A stretch of 64,000 bases of DNA from Paracamarosporium sp. OC-R06-R3 (GCA_019828545.1 JACVRA010000239.1:125009-189008), one strand, 5' to 3'. Counted from the first letter of the stretch, positions 32,014 through 44,818 are shown. Numbers and translations: made by a program. Notes: a model not told the origin generated them from the sequence alone.

Positions 32014-33654
32014 ATTTTTAGTTCCAAATGCTATCGAATTCGAGCTATAGTCATACGGCTTCATATCGATCTTCAATTAGCTAGCCATCAATTATTCTGT
32101 GGAGCTAGCCAGAGTCGTCTTGAAAACCACCGACGAGTGATACCAAACTTCGTTTTCCCCTCAAGGTCGTTTTTTGAACTGGTCATTAGTGTTGCTTAGA
32201 TTGCGCATGTATCCTGAGACGAACACCTCATCATAGAATGCTATCGTTGGTATAAAGACCGCGACAGAATGAATCAAACCAGCCACTTAACACTGCTATC
32301 AATTCGGAAAGGGTCTGGGAAAATATCGCGACAAGAATAATGCTGCTGAACGCGATCGCTATTCCAGACTGAAGAGGTCAATGAACACGTCAAATGCTAC
32401 CATAAGGTTACTATGGAACGGAAGAGACCCAGCATATAATTGCAGTGTGGGAAGGGTTGAAGAGGGAAAGATAGTGTGGAAGAGAGCAAATAGAGGAGGA
32501 GTATAAGGAACGAAACCGAACGCTTGCAGCAAACGGGTTGCTTACAAAGTATGAGTGATTAAAAACAGCTAGAGATTGACTTACGTGTTTCCGGCTACCC
32601 TTCCCTAACTTCTTTTTTTCCTAGCTAGAGTCGCTGCTTTAAACTCGCCGATACCAAGTGCCTTAGCTTCTATACTGTTTACATAGGGGTAGGCTATGTG
32701 TTCAAGCACATCAACCTTCAATACATGAGATTCCCATTGTGACAATAGAAATGATGGAAGCCTCCATTGATCTTCAAAAGCAATTTCACTGTCTTGTTGC
32801 CCCTTTTTGACTTTCCTATCTGGAGATCTTCTTCCATACTGCCCAGGTCGTACATAATCAAATGCCTTCCATACTCGATCAATAAATATCTATGAAAGGT
32901 TGCTCATCTGGCGAGCTATGCTATCATAGACCTAGCTGGGGTTCGGATGGGATGTACCCGACGCTAATTAAGAGGGTCGCCCCAAGTCATTAAACAAACT
33001 TGAAGATGCCAAACCATGTGCACACCTGCCTAAAGGCCATTACTAACGACAGTATCATCTGATCAGGGAGAACGCGCCACATTGTAAGATAGGAATCAAG
33101 ATTCGACCAAATACAATACCATATTACTCGGCGTTGATAGGTTTGTGAAACCTCTACTAAGCAGCAGATGCGTGTCGGCCGAGCGTGGTTGCCTACCCCC
33201 GAACTAGAGGCTGTCTTACACGCTAACGTAGCACATACCCTTTCAAATGCACTATGTATGTCGATCCTAAGAACAATATTCCAAATGAATTACAGCCTTG
33301 CTTACTTCACAACAAGAAATTGGAAAAGTTTACTCCTCCTGTTCTTACCGATCAATGACAAACCAGCCTCTGCAATTATGAAGCCGTAAGCACAAGGGCT
33401 GCAGAACATCACCCAGAGAGGCACAGATTTGGCTCCAATGCCGATACTGGAACTTGTGGATGGAGCGAAGATGACTAGTAAGAGAACACATTGAGCGATA
33501 GCGAACTATTTCCAACTGAACCTTAGGTATTTCGATCGACGACCGCTCCTGAAATTACTCCCTTCCGAAAACGGTCGGAGGCATCGAAGTGAACTGTATA
33601 TCAGTACCTTCATTTCCTTCCCTTCTCTTCACTGCACTGGCCAATACTTTCAGG
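32014..33654. other. Long AT-rich intergenic region
   Basis: About 1.6 kb between the DUF8021-like gene and the hydrolase gene. No coding frame, tRNA or element end is seen. Confidence 0.4.
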
Positions 33655-34964
33655 ATGCGCATCTTCAAGTTCCTCGCCTTCGCCGCGGGCACAGCAGCAC
33701 AGCACTCTGAGAAACCAGGCGGCGCTGTACCAGCTGGTGTTAAAACTCCAAGCACGAGTGGATTCGACCGCGCTACGATCCAAACGAGTCGTGGCGGCCT
33801 CGCAGTCTGTGTCTCGGGTTACGTCTCCGTCAAAGCAAGCACGTCTCATAACATCAAGCTCAACTTCGAACTTCCCAAAAACCAATCTGATGTCACGAAC
33901 GCATTTGTGGAGTTGTTCACCAGCGGCGGCTCATTCCGAGAGAGCTTAAATGGCGGTGAACAGAGTGTCATGGGGACATACGAGATTGGAGCAACACTTT
34001 GCACCCCAGCGAACAACACAATCCCGGACCAGGTGCAGATATTGACGCACGGCATTGGATTCGATCGGTATTACTGGGTACGTATATGTAATACCGTATT
34101 ATCAAGTTGTTATGTTGACAGTTGATCAGGACTTCGCGCCAGGATACAGCTATGTCGATGTAGCAGTGCAATACGGCCACGCGACCTTCTTCTACGACCG
34201 TCTCGGCGTGGGTAAATCTACCATAGACGACCCGTTGAATGTTGTCCAAGCCCCCCTCGAAGTCGAGATCGCCAACATACTCGCGCAGAAACTAAGAGAC
34301 GGTGCTTTCAATGACCACAAATTCTCTACGGTCATTGGCGCTGGCCACTCTTTCGGCAGTATCGTCACACAAGCCATCACAGCACAATATCCCCAAACTC
34401 TTGGTAAGACTAAATTCGCACTCACTTCACGAGCAACCCTAATCATCCTTAGATGCTGCCATTTTGACCGGCTACTCCGTAAACCGGACCGGCACGCCGG
34501 CCTTCATCCTCTCCTTGAACTTGGCCATTGCGTCACAGAACCAACCCTACAGATTTGCCTCCTTGGACAATGGTTACCTTGTTGACGGTAGCACCATTTC
34601 GAACCAAATTGCTTTCTTCCGCGCGCCAGGCTTCGACCCAACAATCCTAAATCTCGCCGAGGCAAACAAGGGCACTGTTACACTGGGCGAACTGTTTAGC
34701 ATTATGGTAGCGGCACCGAAGCCGGCAGAAAACTGGACCAAGCCTGTGGCAATCGTAAACGGTGAAGGGGATCTATCATTCTGCTTCGGCAACTGCAGCT
34801 ATCCGGTGAACCTGGCAGAGGCAGTCTTCCCGATACTATACCCTGAAGCAAAGACGACAGGAACTTACTTGGCAAAGGGTGCAGGGCACGGTTTAAACTT
34901 TCATTATGCGGCTGTGGAGGCTTACCACTATATTCAGGACTTCATTAGCCAGAATGTGCATTGA
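33655..34964 (+). CDS. Alpha/beta hydrolase, probably secreted
   Basis: Exons 33655-34077, 34130-34403 and 34453-34964 join in frame to 402 aa. The nucleophile elbow G-H-S-F-G has Ser near residue 215, split from the oxyanion region (LTHGIGFDRYYW) by intron 1. The acid is probably the Asp of NGEGDLSFC, and the histidine lies in KGAGHGLNFHY near the end. The N-terminus (MRIFKFLAFAAGTAAQ) is a weak signal peptide. FYDRLGVGKS is typical of this fungal hydrolase group, close to AB hydrolase-1. The substrate is unknown. The start at 33655 follows an in-frame GTG stretch without conserved content. Confidence 0.85.
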
Positions 34965-36206
34965 GTATATGACGATTTTGATATAAACGAGGGGATCATG
35001 CGTCAAGCTTAGGCACATAAGCGTACGCTCTTATTCAGAGTCAAGGTGCATGACTTTCTCTGGTTAGTTCCGAATTGTGGTTCGAGAACATAGTCGTGAG
35101 CTTTTGAGTCGTTGTCATTGCTTGAGAGTATCAGGATCAGGAAGAATTGAGGTTTGATGAAGATCATGGTCAAGTATGTCTGGAATCAAACAATCCAGGG
35201 ATTAAAAATGCTTAACTTTGGAGAGAACCGAAAAGAAGATTTAAGAGCTCTTACAGCTGACTATGAGTGAAGAATGGCCAATGTCGAGACTTAAGAACAC
35301 GTGAACCTACAAGCGGTTGAAGCTTGGTAGCAGTGCACAAGAGATTAGATTGGACGACATGGATGGACGGTGAATTTATGATAACACGACAAAGTAGCGT
35401 TCATCGCTATTGAATTGGGAAAATCCGTACCGCTCATAGTCGTGGTCGGCGATTTTGTTGTACGGTTGCTTCAACCCGAAACTTCCTCCAGCCCTACTCT
35501 TCTGCAAGAAACACATATATGTACATTGGACATGGAGGTACAAATGAACTTTACATAAAGAATAGAACTGACATCTGACGCTGAATGGTGGTGCCAGGTC
35601 TCGCAGTTTGCAAAATCAAACTGACGTCAAACGGATGTAAGACCAAGTAAGGAAATCCCTACCTTTGATCCTACCTTAAGAAGCACTGTAAGCGTGCTCA
35701 CGAATAACTTACATATACCTTATACCTACCCGCAAACAGATGAGATGAAAACTGAACTACCAAACCATTAAGCTGACCTGACTCCTACCCTTTCCGCCAC
35801 CTCAATGATCCTTTGATTTTAGTCGATCAGGTGGTCCTGTAAGCATAACAACTAGTGACAGTACTCCAATATAGCATTCCCCTCTTGAGCGGGTAAGTGG
35901 AGAGTAATCTGAGCATGGATGGCTTAGTCCAATGCCAAATGTTGCAGTCGAACTAGATGATGCAAGCCGGATAATAGTAGCATGCAGGTGCTGTTTTGGT
36001 TTTGAACATGACGACAGGCCTGCTAATCGATAAATCGCAGTCGCAAGCTTGCTTACCCTCTGCGGACATGGGTGGGGTTGCTGTGCGTTCCGTAAAAGGT
36101 ATTTTGCTGTTCTTACCCTTGTTGATATGAAGGGTTAGATCACAAGGTAATAAAGAAGGTAACCTTTTGACAAACCATAAAAGAGCGCACCAGCAGTCGT
36201 TGAAGC
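34965..36206. other. Intergenic, nothing recognised
   Basis: 1.2 kb of 3' flanks between convergent genes. No coding support. The only long frames overlap the neighbouring U1-70K gene in antisense. Confidence 0.4.
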
Positions 36207-37431
36207 TTAGTACCTCCGGCGCTGTCGTGGATCGTCGTAACTGTCGCCTTCGTAGCCACGTTTCCTTGAACCAGGATCGTCTCGGCCGCCATACCCACCC
36301 TCGCGATCACGGTCGCGGTATCGATCTCGACTGCCCAAGGGCTCGTTGTTTGCACCACTTGACCCTCTGCCACCATGGTCGCGTCGATCGCTTCGGTCGC
36401 CCCCGTAACGGCCTCCTCCACTGCGATCACCCCCGCCAAAGTCGCGAGGGCCGCGAGGTCCAGCTGGGGCGCCGTCAGGAGGTCCATAACCATTAGATTG
36501 ATATCCGATGCTGCGGCGGTCGCCTCCATAACCGCCGCCGCCGCCTCGACCACCGCCTCCATACCCACCGCGGAAACCGCCTCCTCGATCACCTCCGAAC
36601 CCTCCACCGCGGCCGCCGCCGCCGCTACCGAAGCGGCCACCTCCAAAACCACCAGGCCGGGAACCAAAACCACCCGGGCCAGCTGGAGGACCAAAACCTC
36701 CGCCTCCAGAGCGAGCAGCAGCTTGCTTAGTATAGTTTCGTCCACCAAGACCGCCACCGAAGCGGCGGGGCCGCCAGCCGGATACAGTGCGACCGCGTTC
36801 GACATCGACAGTCACTTTGCGGTCCTTGATCCTCATGCCGTCAGTCTCCTTGTATGCAGCTTTCATATCTTTTTCGCGCTCATACACGATGAAAGCATAT
36901 CCGCGCTTGCGCTTCTTGAGCGACGCGTTGGGGTCCGCTTTGACATTCTCGACGATGCGAATGCGCTCAATCGGACCATAGCGGCCGAATTCACGCTCTA
37001 GATCTTCCTCGGTCGTCGTATAGTTGAGGCGCGAAACGAAGAGTGTCTTGAAGGCATCACCCTGGACTTTGGGATCTTCATGAGGCTTGTCTGCTCAAAT
37101 GTTAGCTGTTGTACAAGATCGGAAAGTTGCGCGCATCCTGGCGACACGCGCGAGCCAGTGAAGCCGTACAGTCTTTGACACCTTCAGTGAGTAGCTTCTC
37201 CTGCCGCTCCTTTTTCTCTAGCTTCCTGCGGTCGCGCTTTTGTAGCCAGCTGTCCGAAGGCACGTAGCCATCATTGTCCTTGTATTCTTTCAGTGCTTGC
37301 ATGTATTGTCCAATGCCCCCGATGTTGGGCGTCTGGCGCTTCTCAGGCGCGTGGTCTGAAGGCTCGACCCAGCGCAGCGGCGGACGCGGGGCGAACAGCT
37401 GGAGCAGCATGGGCGGGAGTTTGTCCGTCAT
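36207..37431 (-). CDS. snp1: U1 snRNP 70 kDa protein
   Basis: Binds stem-loop I of U1 snRNA and supports 5' splice-site recognition in the nucleus. Exons 37431-37170 and 37090-36207 join (T|AC) to 381 aa. The N-terminus [19 protein letters not shown] is the conserved U1-70K start, followed by a charged helix ([15 protein letters not shown]). The RRM covers about residues 102-190: RNP2 LFVSRL at 104-109 and RNP1 RGYAFIVY at 150-157. Then comes [21 protein letters not shown], another hallmark. The rest is a Gly-rich region with many GGF/GGY and RGG units and a C-terminal Arg/Asp/Ser tract. It diverges from the mL43 gene. Confidence 0.95.
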
Positions 37432-37660
37432 CGCGAACTTGAGTCTGGGCTGCGCGCCAGAGAACGGTGTGGATTGTTTTGTGGATGAGGGGGTTTGAGG
37501 AGAGCAAAGGTGAAGAAACGGGTTGAGTTGAGCTGTCTCAGGGAGTCTTGGCGCGACTGCCTAACACGTGACGGCGCTTTGCTCTCGAAAAGTTCGGGAG
37601 AGCGCAGCTCGAGTTCACCCGACAGTGAAGGCACAACATCCGCAGCTGTCACCGTTCAAC
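37432..37660. promoter_or_regulatory. Bidirectional promoter, U1-70K/mL43
   Basis: Only 229 bp lie between the two start codons. There is no TATA box. Sequence ttcgggagagcgc and a CACGTG-like acacgtga lie near the middle. Confidence 0.5.
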
Positions 37661-38155
37661 ATGCCCCTGTCGGCCATTAAGACGGTCGCGACCGCCCAGG
37701 TGAGTTCCATCCCATCCCTTGTTCGTTGGAACGGCCTTTTGCGCTTCCAAACGACCATCCGCTGACTGACCGCGTAGAATGGCGTCGGCGCCTTCATTCT
37801 TCCTTGCAAGCGCATCACGCTCAGATATTGTGACTGGGCAGGCTCCTCGCGGGGTATGAACGCCTACCTCAAGACCCAACTGGGTGCTTTCGCGAAGCGC
37901 AATCCTCAGATCGAAATCCAAGTCTATCGAAAACACAACGACCACCCAGTGATCACGGCTTACTACCTCAACGGCCACCAGAAGTCGGTCAACGTGAAGA
38001 ATTTGACACCGGAGGGCGTAGGAGAAAAGGTTGAGCTGTTGAGGAACTCGAGTCCAGAGAAGAACAAGAGAGTGCCGAGCAAGCCAGTTACCAGTATCAA
38101 CGAGAGTGTCAGGGGCATCTGGAGTCCGTTCCATGGAGCGAACATCAAAATATAA
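37661..38155 (+). CDS. mrpl51: Mitochondrial ribosomal protein mL43
   Basis: Component of the large mitochondrial ribosomal subunit. Exon 1, 37661-37699, encodes MPLSAIKTVATAQ, and exon 2, 37778-38155, begins NGVGAFILPCKRITLRYC. The product is 138 aa. The L51/S25/CI-B8 thioredoxin-like domain spans about residues 20-95, with YCDWAGSSRGMNAYL, FAKRNPQIEIQV and HPVITAYYLNG. A tail follows ending GIWSPFHG, usual in fungal mL43. Exon 1 with an intron of about 78 nt is well supported by a GTGAGT donor. Confidence 0.93.
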
Positions 38156-38456
38156 GAACGTGGATGGTATTGCAGAAGTGGCAGTAAGGAGGGATGGCTA
38201 CATCTTAAGCGTACCGCACACGTCATGGGGGTGTGAAGGTACACGCATTGCAAGGCGTTTTGGGATCAAACATGTACAATTGTGTGCAATACTGTATCAA
38301 CATGCACGATTCAAGAGTTTAGAACATTTGTTGCATGATGGCTTCATTATGTCGTTTACGTGGTGATCCTCCACCTGTTAACCTTGTCCTTTTCATTTGA
38401 CCCAGCAACTCCAATCAAAAATGATCTAACTACAATCGAGCATCGCCGCCGTGCAC
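38156..38456. other. Short intergenic region between convergent genes
   Basis: 3' UTRs of mL43 and triosephosphate isomerase. Nothing else is seen. Confidence 0.4.
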
Positions 38457-39375
<919 letters not shown>

Positions 39376-39973
39376 TTTGGCGGCTTGTGTGTAGGAGTAC
39401 GAACGGAAAAGGTAAAGGTAAAGGCAGGAGAAGATGTGAAGGCGAAGTGCAAGAAGTGTTGTTGCAATGCGTTGTTGAGTAGAAGTTTGGCGGGATTTTG
39501 GTGGGGTATCGAGGGGTAGTATGGCGTAGGTGAGCTGTTGGCCGCGTCCCAAGAGTCGCCGAGCTCCGGGTTGCGTCTGGCACGGCCGTGGGCCCAAGGA
39601 GAAAGAATGGAGAAGCAGCAGAATCTTACGGTCCACCACCTTTGCGTCTTAGCCAATCCTCGGGTTGAAGAGGATTGCTCGCCGTCAGTTTCCCTACGCC
39701 CATGTCCCGGAGGTCATGCTTGCATTTGTCGGAGGACGACACCTCAACAATGCCACACCCAGATCATCACGTGTCATTACATCTAGATATCGCATCGCTA
39801 AGACATGATTCCGTGTGATGCAATCTTGTTGGTGATTTTGCAGAAGATGTAAACTTTGCAGGTCCTTGCAATGGTCGCGCACTTCGTTTGGGCATAGCGT
39901 CAATTTACATTTCCTCTGCCATACATACGAGCAAAAGAAGCCTGCTCCTTCATCCCAACGCTCGTTCGTCAAC
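39376..39973. other. Divergent promoter region, tpi1/hot13-like
   Basis: About 600 bp between opposed start codons. The tpi1 side is CT-rich on the coding strand, as in strongly expressed fungal genes. Antisense open frames here have no family support. Confidence 0.4.
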
Positions 39974-40336
39974 ATGAGCACCCCCAGTTCAGAGGACGCC
40001 GACTCTCCCCACGTCTTCGGCCTTTCGGTGACACCACTGACGCACTGCGCCCACTGGTCGTCTCCACTCGACATCATCGCGATCAAGCATTTCTGCTGCC
40101 GTAGATTCTACGCCTGCATAAGCTGCCACAATGCCTCCGAGACCCACCCGCCGGCTGTATGGCCTGCCTCGCAACGGGGCGAAAAGGCAGTGCTGTGTGG
40201 GAAATGCAAACATCTGCTGACCGTGGAAGAGTACATGGAAAGCGGGTCCGTGTGTACGAAATGCAGCAGCGCGTTCAATCCAGGGTGCAAGAACCACTGG
40301 AATCTATACTTTGAGGTCGACGAGGCAGCCGAATGA
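39974..40336 (+). CDS. hot13: CHY zinc-finger protein, Hot13-like
   Basis: A 120-aa single-exon gene. CHY-type zinc ligands are present in order: THCAHW, HFCCRRFYACISCH, LCGKCKHLL, SVCTKCSSAF and CKNHW. This spacing matches the short stand-alone CHY proteins of fungi. Yeast Hot13 of this type is reported to keep Mia40 zinc-free in the intermembrane space and so help small Tim assembly. The short acidic head and tail hold no other domain. No presequence is seen, as expected for a Cys-rich intermembrane-space protein. Plant CHY proteins with an added RING differ in length. Confidence 0.85.
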   Translation: MSTPSSEDADSPHVFGLSVTPLTHCAHWSSPLDIIAIKHFCCRRFYACISCHNASETHPPAVWPASQRGEKAVLCGKCKHLLTVEEYMESGSVCTKCSSAFNPGCKNHWNLYFEVDEAAE

Positions 40337-40814
40337 AATAGCAGCAGGAGATTCTGGTAACCGGGTATCTGTGACAGCGTCAGTCAATGGTCTTCCGCAG
40401 CCACATGATCTTGGACCGCTTGGCAGGACGAGTAATGAGTAAGATCGAGGCGACTGGCTGTGGTTAGGCCGCCATGGCTCCCTGCAACGCGGTCGGATGG
40501 ACCATAGTTGAACATTCATGAAGCCGCAACCCGTAGAATAAGGTCGAGGGAGAGCTCCTTGTTGGTGATTGCTAAGTTGGGACAAGGGACTCAAGCCCAA
40601 CTCACCCCATTCTCAGATCTCCCATTGCAATGCTTTGAGTATTTATACATACATGTATATATATTTAAGACGATTTTCTGGTGTATGGCACTTCTGCATC
40701 TGGCCGGCACATGTTGCGGTAACGGCGAAAGGGGCAAGTTTAGGCGAAGCGCGCGTCACTTCCGCATCTGCGACTGAACTTTTGGAGCGTCGCATTGCCG
40801 TCTCGAAGATAACC
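40337..40814. other. Intergenic, nothing recognised
   Basis: 3' flank of the CHY gene and promoter of the metaxin-like gene. A TATA-like run (acatgtatatatattt) lies near 40650-40670. Confidence 0.4.
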
Positions 40815-41852
40815 ATGACGACCGAACGCAGCGACCGAGCCGATGCATCGCAGAGCACCCGTCGGCCTGAGCCTGCGCCCTCACGAAGCATCTTTGCGGT
40901 CCCCACACCAATAAAGCAGCTGTTCGACCGCTTCCCGCTTCTCACATACTCCACCAACGATTTGCCGCAACGCGCGCCGAGGGACCGCAACACGCATACG
41001 CTGTATATCTTCACGACAGAGCAGGAAGCGACAAAAGGCGCGCCTTCACACAACCCAGCATGTTTGAAATGGCAGGTAAGGAGGTGTGATGTGCAGCCGA
41101 GCTTCGTAGGCTAATTCGTTGTTGGACATGTAGACGTACTTGAAGTTCTCCGGTATCCATGTTAGAGTCGCGGCGTCGAACAATCACGCCTCTCCCAGCG
41201 GAGCCCTCCCCTTTCTTCTACCGGCGTCGACGGATACATTGAAAACCCCACTTCCTGTTCCTTCGGGCAAACTGCAACGATGGGCGATGAACAACAGCAT
41301 CGCAGCGATTGAGGAACCAGGAGACGTACGATACGAAGCATATCTATCGTTGCTAGATCATCGGATACGGAGAGCATGGGTATGCTACCTCTACCGTCAA
41401 GCAAATTGAAGCATCACCTAATTTGATCGCAGCTGTATAGCATCTACCTCTCTTCCAACTCCACCACCCTCGCGGAACCTCTTTATATACTCCCCACATC
41501 CACAAACCCTTTCGTGCACCTCGCAACTGCCCAAGAGCTCCGCCGCGCAGCTGAAAATGAGCTCCTCAAGTTCTCCGCAATCATCGACGCGGAAGAGCTA
41601 CACAAGCAGGCAGAGGAGGCATTTACGGTGCTCGAGACGGTTCTAGGGGACGATCCTTGGTTCTTTGGCGCTGCAAAGCCTGGCCTGTTTGATGCCAGTG
41701 TCTTCTCATACACCCATCTGCTCATGGATGATAATCTAGGCAACGGTTGGGCTGATACGCATCTGCGCGACGCTTTACTCAAGCGGAAGAACCTAACAAG
41801 TCACCGTAACCGCATACTTGCATCGAACTTTCCTGATCATGCACAAGTGTGA
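40815..41852 (+). CDS. sam35: Metaxin-like SAM complex subunit, probably Sam35
   Basis: Three exons, 40815-41075, 41134-41379 and 41433-41852, join in phase 0 to 308 aa. After a disordered head, FAVPTPIKQLFDRFPLLTYS and TLYIFTTEQE lead to NPACLKWQTYLKFSGIHVRV, the thioredoxin-like half of metaxins. A GST-C-like half follows, with RRAAENELLKFSAIIDAEEL and DDPWFFGAAKPGLFDASVFSYTHLL. That last motif is shared by metaxins and Sam37/Sam35. The SAM complex inserts beta-barrel proteins into the mitochondrial outer membrane. I favour Sam35 because of the NPACLKWQTYLKF opening. Sam37 cannot be fully excluded. Confidence 0.8.
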
Positions 41853-42549
41853 TGGTCGATTGGTTGAGATAAGAAGATTTCATGTAATATACCTGTGCAA
41901 GATTCATACCCCCATAGTGTTCGCCTGGAAAACGCGAGCCAAGTATATGTCATAGTCTTAGCATTCACATACTCTGACTGATGATCCCTAGCAAGGATCC
42001 CGTCCAGTCTAGGTGCAGTACCTGATGAATGAGATAGTAATTCGTTCTAGCTTCAATTACCCTAGGATGCGCGATTACATAGGCGTTCGCGGAGGGCCAA
42101 TCTTCCGGAGAAAGCATTTGAGTAGGGCTAAGCGTCTTGAACTCTAATTCGATACCAGATTCGGTAGTCAGTGGGTATATGCAGATGGCGCGTCCGCTCG
42201 TGACATGGCGTCGATGCAACGCAGACGTGAGTCATCGGTTCGCGTCTTGCACTACAACATTGCCTAATTGGGCCGGGAGGAGAAACGACAGGGCGCGCCA
42301 ACGGTTCACATATAGATTGCGTGCACAGAACAGTTCTCTTCACGATTGTTCCTCGGGATCTAAGTTCCTTGCTTTGCATCTGTCTCAGTACTTAAGACCT
42401 TCCTCCGGCCTCCCCTTGTGTACCGGTGATTTGGCCTCTAGTTCTTCTCAAGTCTCTTCAAGAACTACTGTTTATTCTTTTTACCCACCCACCGGAGCAC
42501 CCATCCAGCTCACTACTAGCCGATCAAAATTCCGAATAGACGCGCAGCA
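41853..42549. other. Intergenic, nothing recognised
   Basis: Only unsupported overlapping open frames occur on both strands. The right end, rich in CT, is the leader of the methyltransferase gene. Confidence 0.4.
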
Positions 42550-43497
42550 ATGACGCAGCCTTCTGTTGACTCGACCTTCGACACTTCCCTCGTTGACACT
42601 CAGAACCCCAACACATCTTTCTCAACAACGGAATCAGAACCCTCTGAAGCGGATGCTATATTCGCCACTATAACCTCTAAGCAAATTGAGGTCACTCCCA
42701 CACCACCTCCCAAGACCTCGACGCCCGTACAGCATCTTCCTACACAAGATGCCTACGACCAATGGGCCTCGGTTTACGACACAGACGGCAATATGCTGCA
42801 AGCAATCGACGACACGGAGCTTTCTGTACTCCTCCCAGACTTCTTGAAGCTGCTCAATGCACCCTTGGCGAACGCAAACCTGGAGCTAGTGGATCTGGGC
42901 TGCGGCACCGGGCGCAACACAGCGAAGCTATTGAGCCACCCGTGGGTCTCGAATTCAGCGAGAGTCATCAAAGTGATAGCTTTAGATTTCTCGGCTGGGA
43001 TGCTGGACGTGGCGAGGGAGAAACTCACTCCCTTAGAGAAGGACAATGTCTTGTTGAGGATCAGGCAGGCGGATTGCTTTCCTACGATCAGGGATAAGCA
43101 GGCGTCTCCAATGCCCGCTGTTGACAATCTTTCCGCTGTAGATGGGGTCATCAGTACGTTGGTTCTGGAACACGTTCCGCTCAAGGACTACTTTGCTACA
43201 CTGGTTAAGCTGGTGAGGAAGGGCGGGTTCGCGCTCGTGACGAACATGCATTCGGAGATGGGGAAGATTTCGCAGGCAGGATTTGTCAATGCGGAGGGAA
43301 TCAAAGTCAGGGGGACGAGCTTTGCGCATACACCTGAGGAAACACTCAACGCAGCGACAAAGGTAGGGTTTGAGGTTATTAATGTGAAGGAACGCATGAT
43401 GACGAGGGAAGACGTGGAGAGTGGAAGGGTTGGACAGAGAGGGTTGAAGTGGGTTGGCGTTCATGTATGGTATGGGATTGTGCTCAGGAGATTGTGA
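42550..43497 (+). CDS. Class I SAM-dependent methyltransferase
   Basis: A 315-aa single-exon gene. The first 70 residues are Ser/Thr/Pro-rich and disordered. The fold opens AYDQWASVYDTDGNMLQAID, a start shared with BioC/UbiE-type enzymes. Motif I VDLGCGTG is at residues 114-121. The acidic residue after strand 2 is in VIALDFSAGML, and motif post-I/II continues VDGVISTLVLEHV. Motif III is KLVRKGGFALVTNMH. The late region AEGIKVRGTSFAHTPEETLN is the substrate end. The ending WYGIVLRRL resembles a common fungal methyltransferase group. The substrate is unknown. It is not the same subfamily as the relic at 11822, which has FSIEHPI. Confidence 0.88.
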   Translation: MTQPSVDSTFDTSLVDTQNPNTSFSTTESEPSEADAIFATITSKQIEVTPTPPPKTSTPVQHLPTQDAYDQWASVYDTDGNMLQAIDDTELSVLLPDFLKLLNAPLANANLELVDLGCGTGRNTAKLLSHPWVSNSARVIKVIALDFSAGMLDVAREKLTPLEKDNVLLRIRQADCFPTIRDKQASPMPAVDNLSAVDGVISTLVLEHVPLKDYFATLVKLVRKGGFALVTNMHSEMGKISQAGFVNAEGIKVRGTSFAHTPEETLNAATKVGFEVINVKERMMTREDVESGRVGQRGLKWVGVHVWYGIVLRRL

Positions 43498-43575
43498 TAG
43501 GTATTACCTACGCCAGAACTGAATTGTTCCATGCATCTGCCGTCAGCTGCAATTGTGATCCATCCTAGGGTAACT

Positions 43576-43612
43576 CGCCCAACTTCCCACGCCCAACTTC
43601 CCACGCCCAACC
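43576..43612 (+). repeat. Short tandem repeat of 14 nt
   Basis: The unit cgcccaacttccca occurs about two and a half times in tandem in the gap between two convergent genes. Confidence 0.7.
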
Positions 43613-43737
43613 CTTGTCCATTTAACATGTTCATATGCCATCTAGATTTATTGTATGCTACTCGATACCAAAGATACTAGACCACCCTCAGCAACCTTGC
43701 AATCTACCAGTTTTCTTGGCCATAAGCGAAGGAGCAA

Positions 43738-44818
43738 CTACTCTGGTGCGGCAAACCCCTTGTGCTCCTTGTGCGCCTTGTACCAGTAACTGTCCTTCTT
43801 GGGCTCCAATTCAGCACTCAGCTTCTCAAGGATCGTCTGAAGCAGTTTCTCCTTTCCAGCCTCGTTTTCGGCGTCGCGGTTCCAGATGGCAATCTGCACA
43901 GCGTTCCAGCGGACAGAATAAGAGATGCCGCAAATATCGTCATTGAAGGCTACTCTCGTGTCAGCGCTTCCTCGCATTCGTACATGTTAGAACACAATTG
44001 CACTCACAAGCTCGCTTCGTCTCCACCGCACCCTGAAGCACATCTCCAACCGCGAGGAGGCAAACCTCATGCCAGAACTGCGCCGCATGTTCCTTGCCTA
44101 TCCGGAAGTACCAAGCACCTCCACGTGTGTTACGCGGATCCTCCCACAAAGGCTTGACCCCAAGGTGGAACAGATGGATGCTGTCCCTCAGCTTCAGACT
44201 GTCAACCGGGATATTGTTGAAGTGCTGGTAGAAATCCTTCACGCTCACAATCTGCTCTCCAAGTGGCTTCGGCCGGTTTGCATACTCTTCGGCTCCAGCG
44301 GTGGTGGAAGAGGATTTCGGAGGTGGTTGCTGCTGTCCCTTTTCGGCCCAGAATTGCCAGCGATACTTGAATTCGGGAACACGCACGGATTTGAAGATGG
44401 AATTGAGCATTGCAGAGCCACGGGCTGGAGAGGCGGTTGCGGATGCTTCAGATGCGCCTGCTGAAGGCAAGTCCGACGTGGACAGTGCGGGGAGACGACC
44501 GGCCATTTTGGCTTTGGAAATGGTGCGGACCGTGAGGCGGTTGAGGGTGGCGATGACGAAATCAAGACGAGGTTGGAACGCCTTGCTAAGAGGTGCGTTG
44601 GGCGGTGGAGGAAGAGGCTTGCCTTTGGCGATGAATTGGAGAGCCTCAAAGAATGAAATAGGGACCTGGGATACGTCCTTGGTGTAGTTGGTTCGACTCT
44701 TTATAACAGAGACGATCGCCGGGTCTTCAAGAGGGTTAAACTCGAGCGACTGCGCGTGCGGGATACGCTGAGCTGCGGATGCCTTGAGCATATCGATTAG
44801 TCGATCCGTCTCAGACAT
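43738..44818 (-). CDS. Divergent eIF4E / 4EHP-type cap-binding protein
   Basis: Exons 44818-44008 and 43949-43738 join (T|CC, A-S-F-N) to 340 aa. The long N-terminal part (about 130 residues) is disordered, with PPPPNAPLSKAFQPRL. The 4E fold begins KYRWQFWAEK. A Pro/Ser-rich insertion of about 30 residues precedes IVSVKDFYQHFNNIP. LFHLGVKPLWEDPRNTRGGAWYFRI contains the cap-stacking Trp-Glu pair and the GG(A)WY(F) strand. FWHEVCLLAVGD follows, then CGISYSVRWNAVQIAIWNRD. It is longer than canonical eIF4E (about 215 aa), and the insertion sits where class I proteins hold a short loop. It may be a translational repressor rather than the main eIF4E. This is inference from class features. Confidence 0.85.

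Noticed and set aside
36140..37001. Ala/Val-rich minus-strand and Ala/Thr-rich plus-strand frames over U1-70K
   Set aside because: Both mirror the Gly/Arg codons of the RGG region in other frames.
43576..43612. Short tandem repeat as a possible CRISPR-like array
   Set aside because: Fewer than three units, no spacers and a eukaryotic context.
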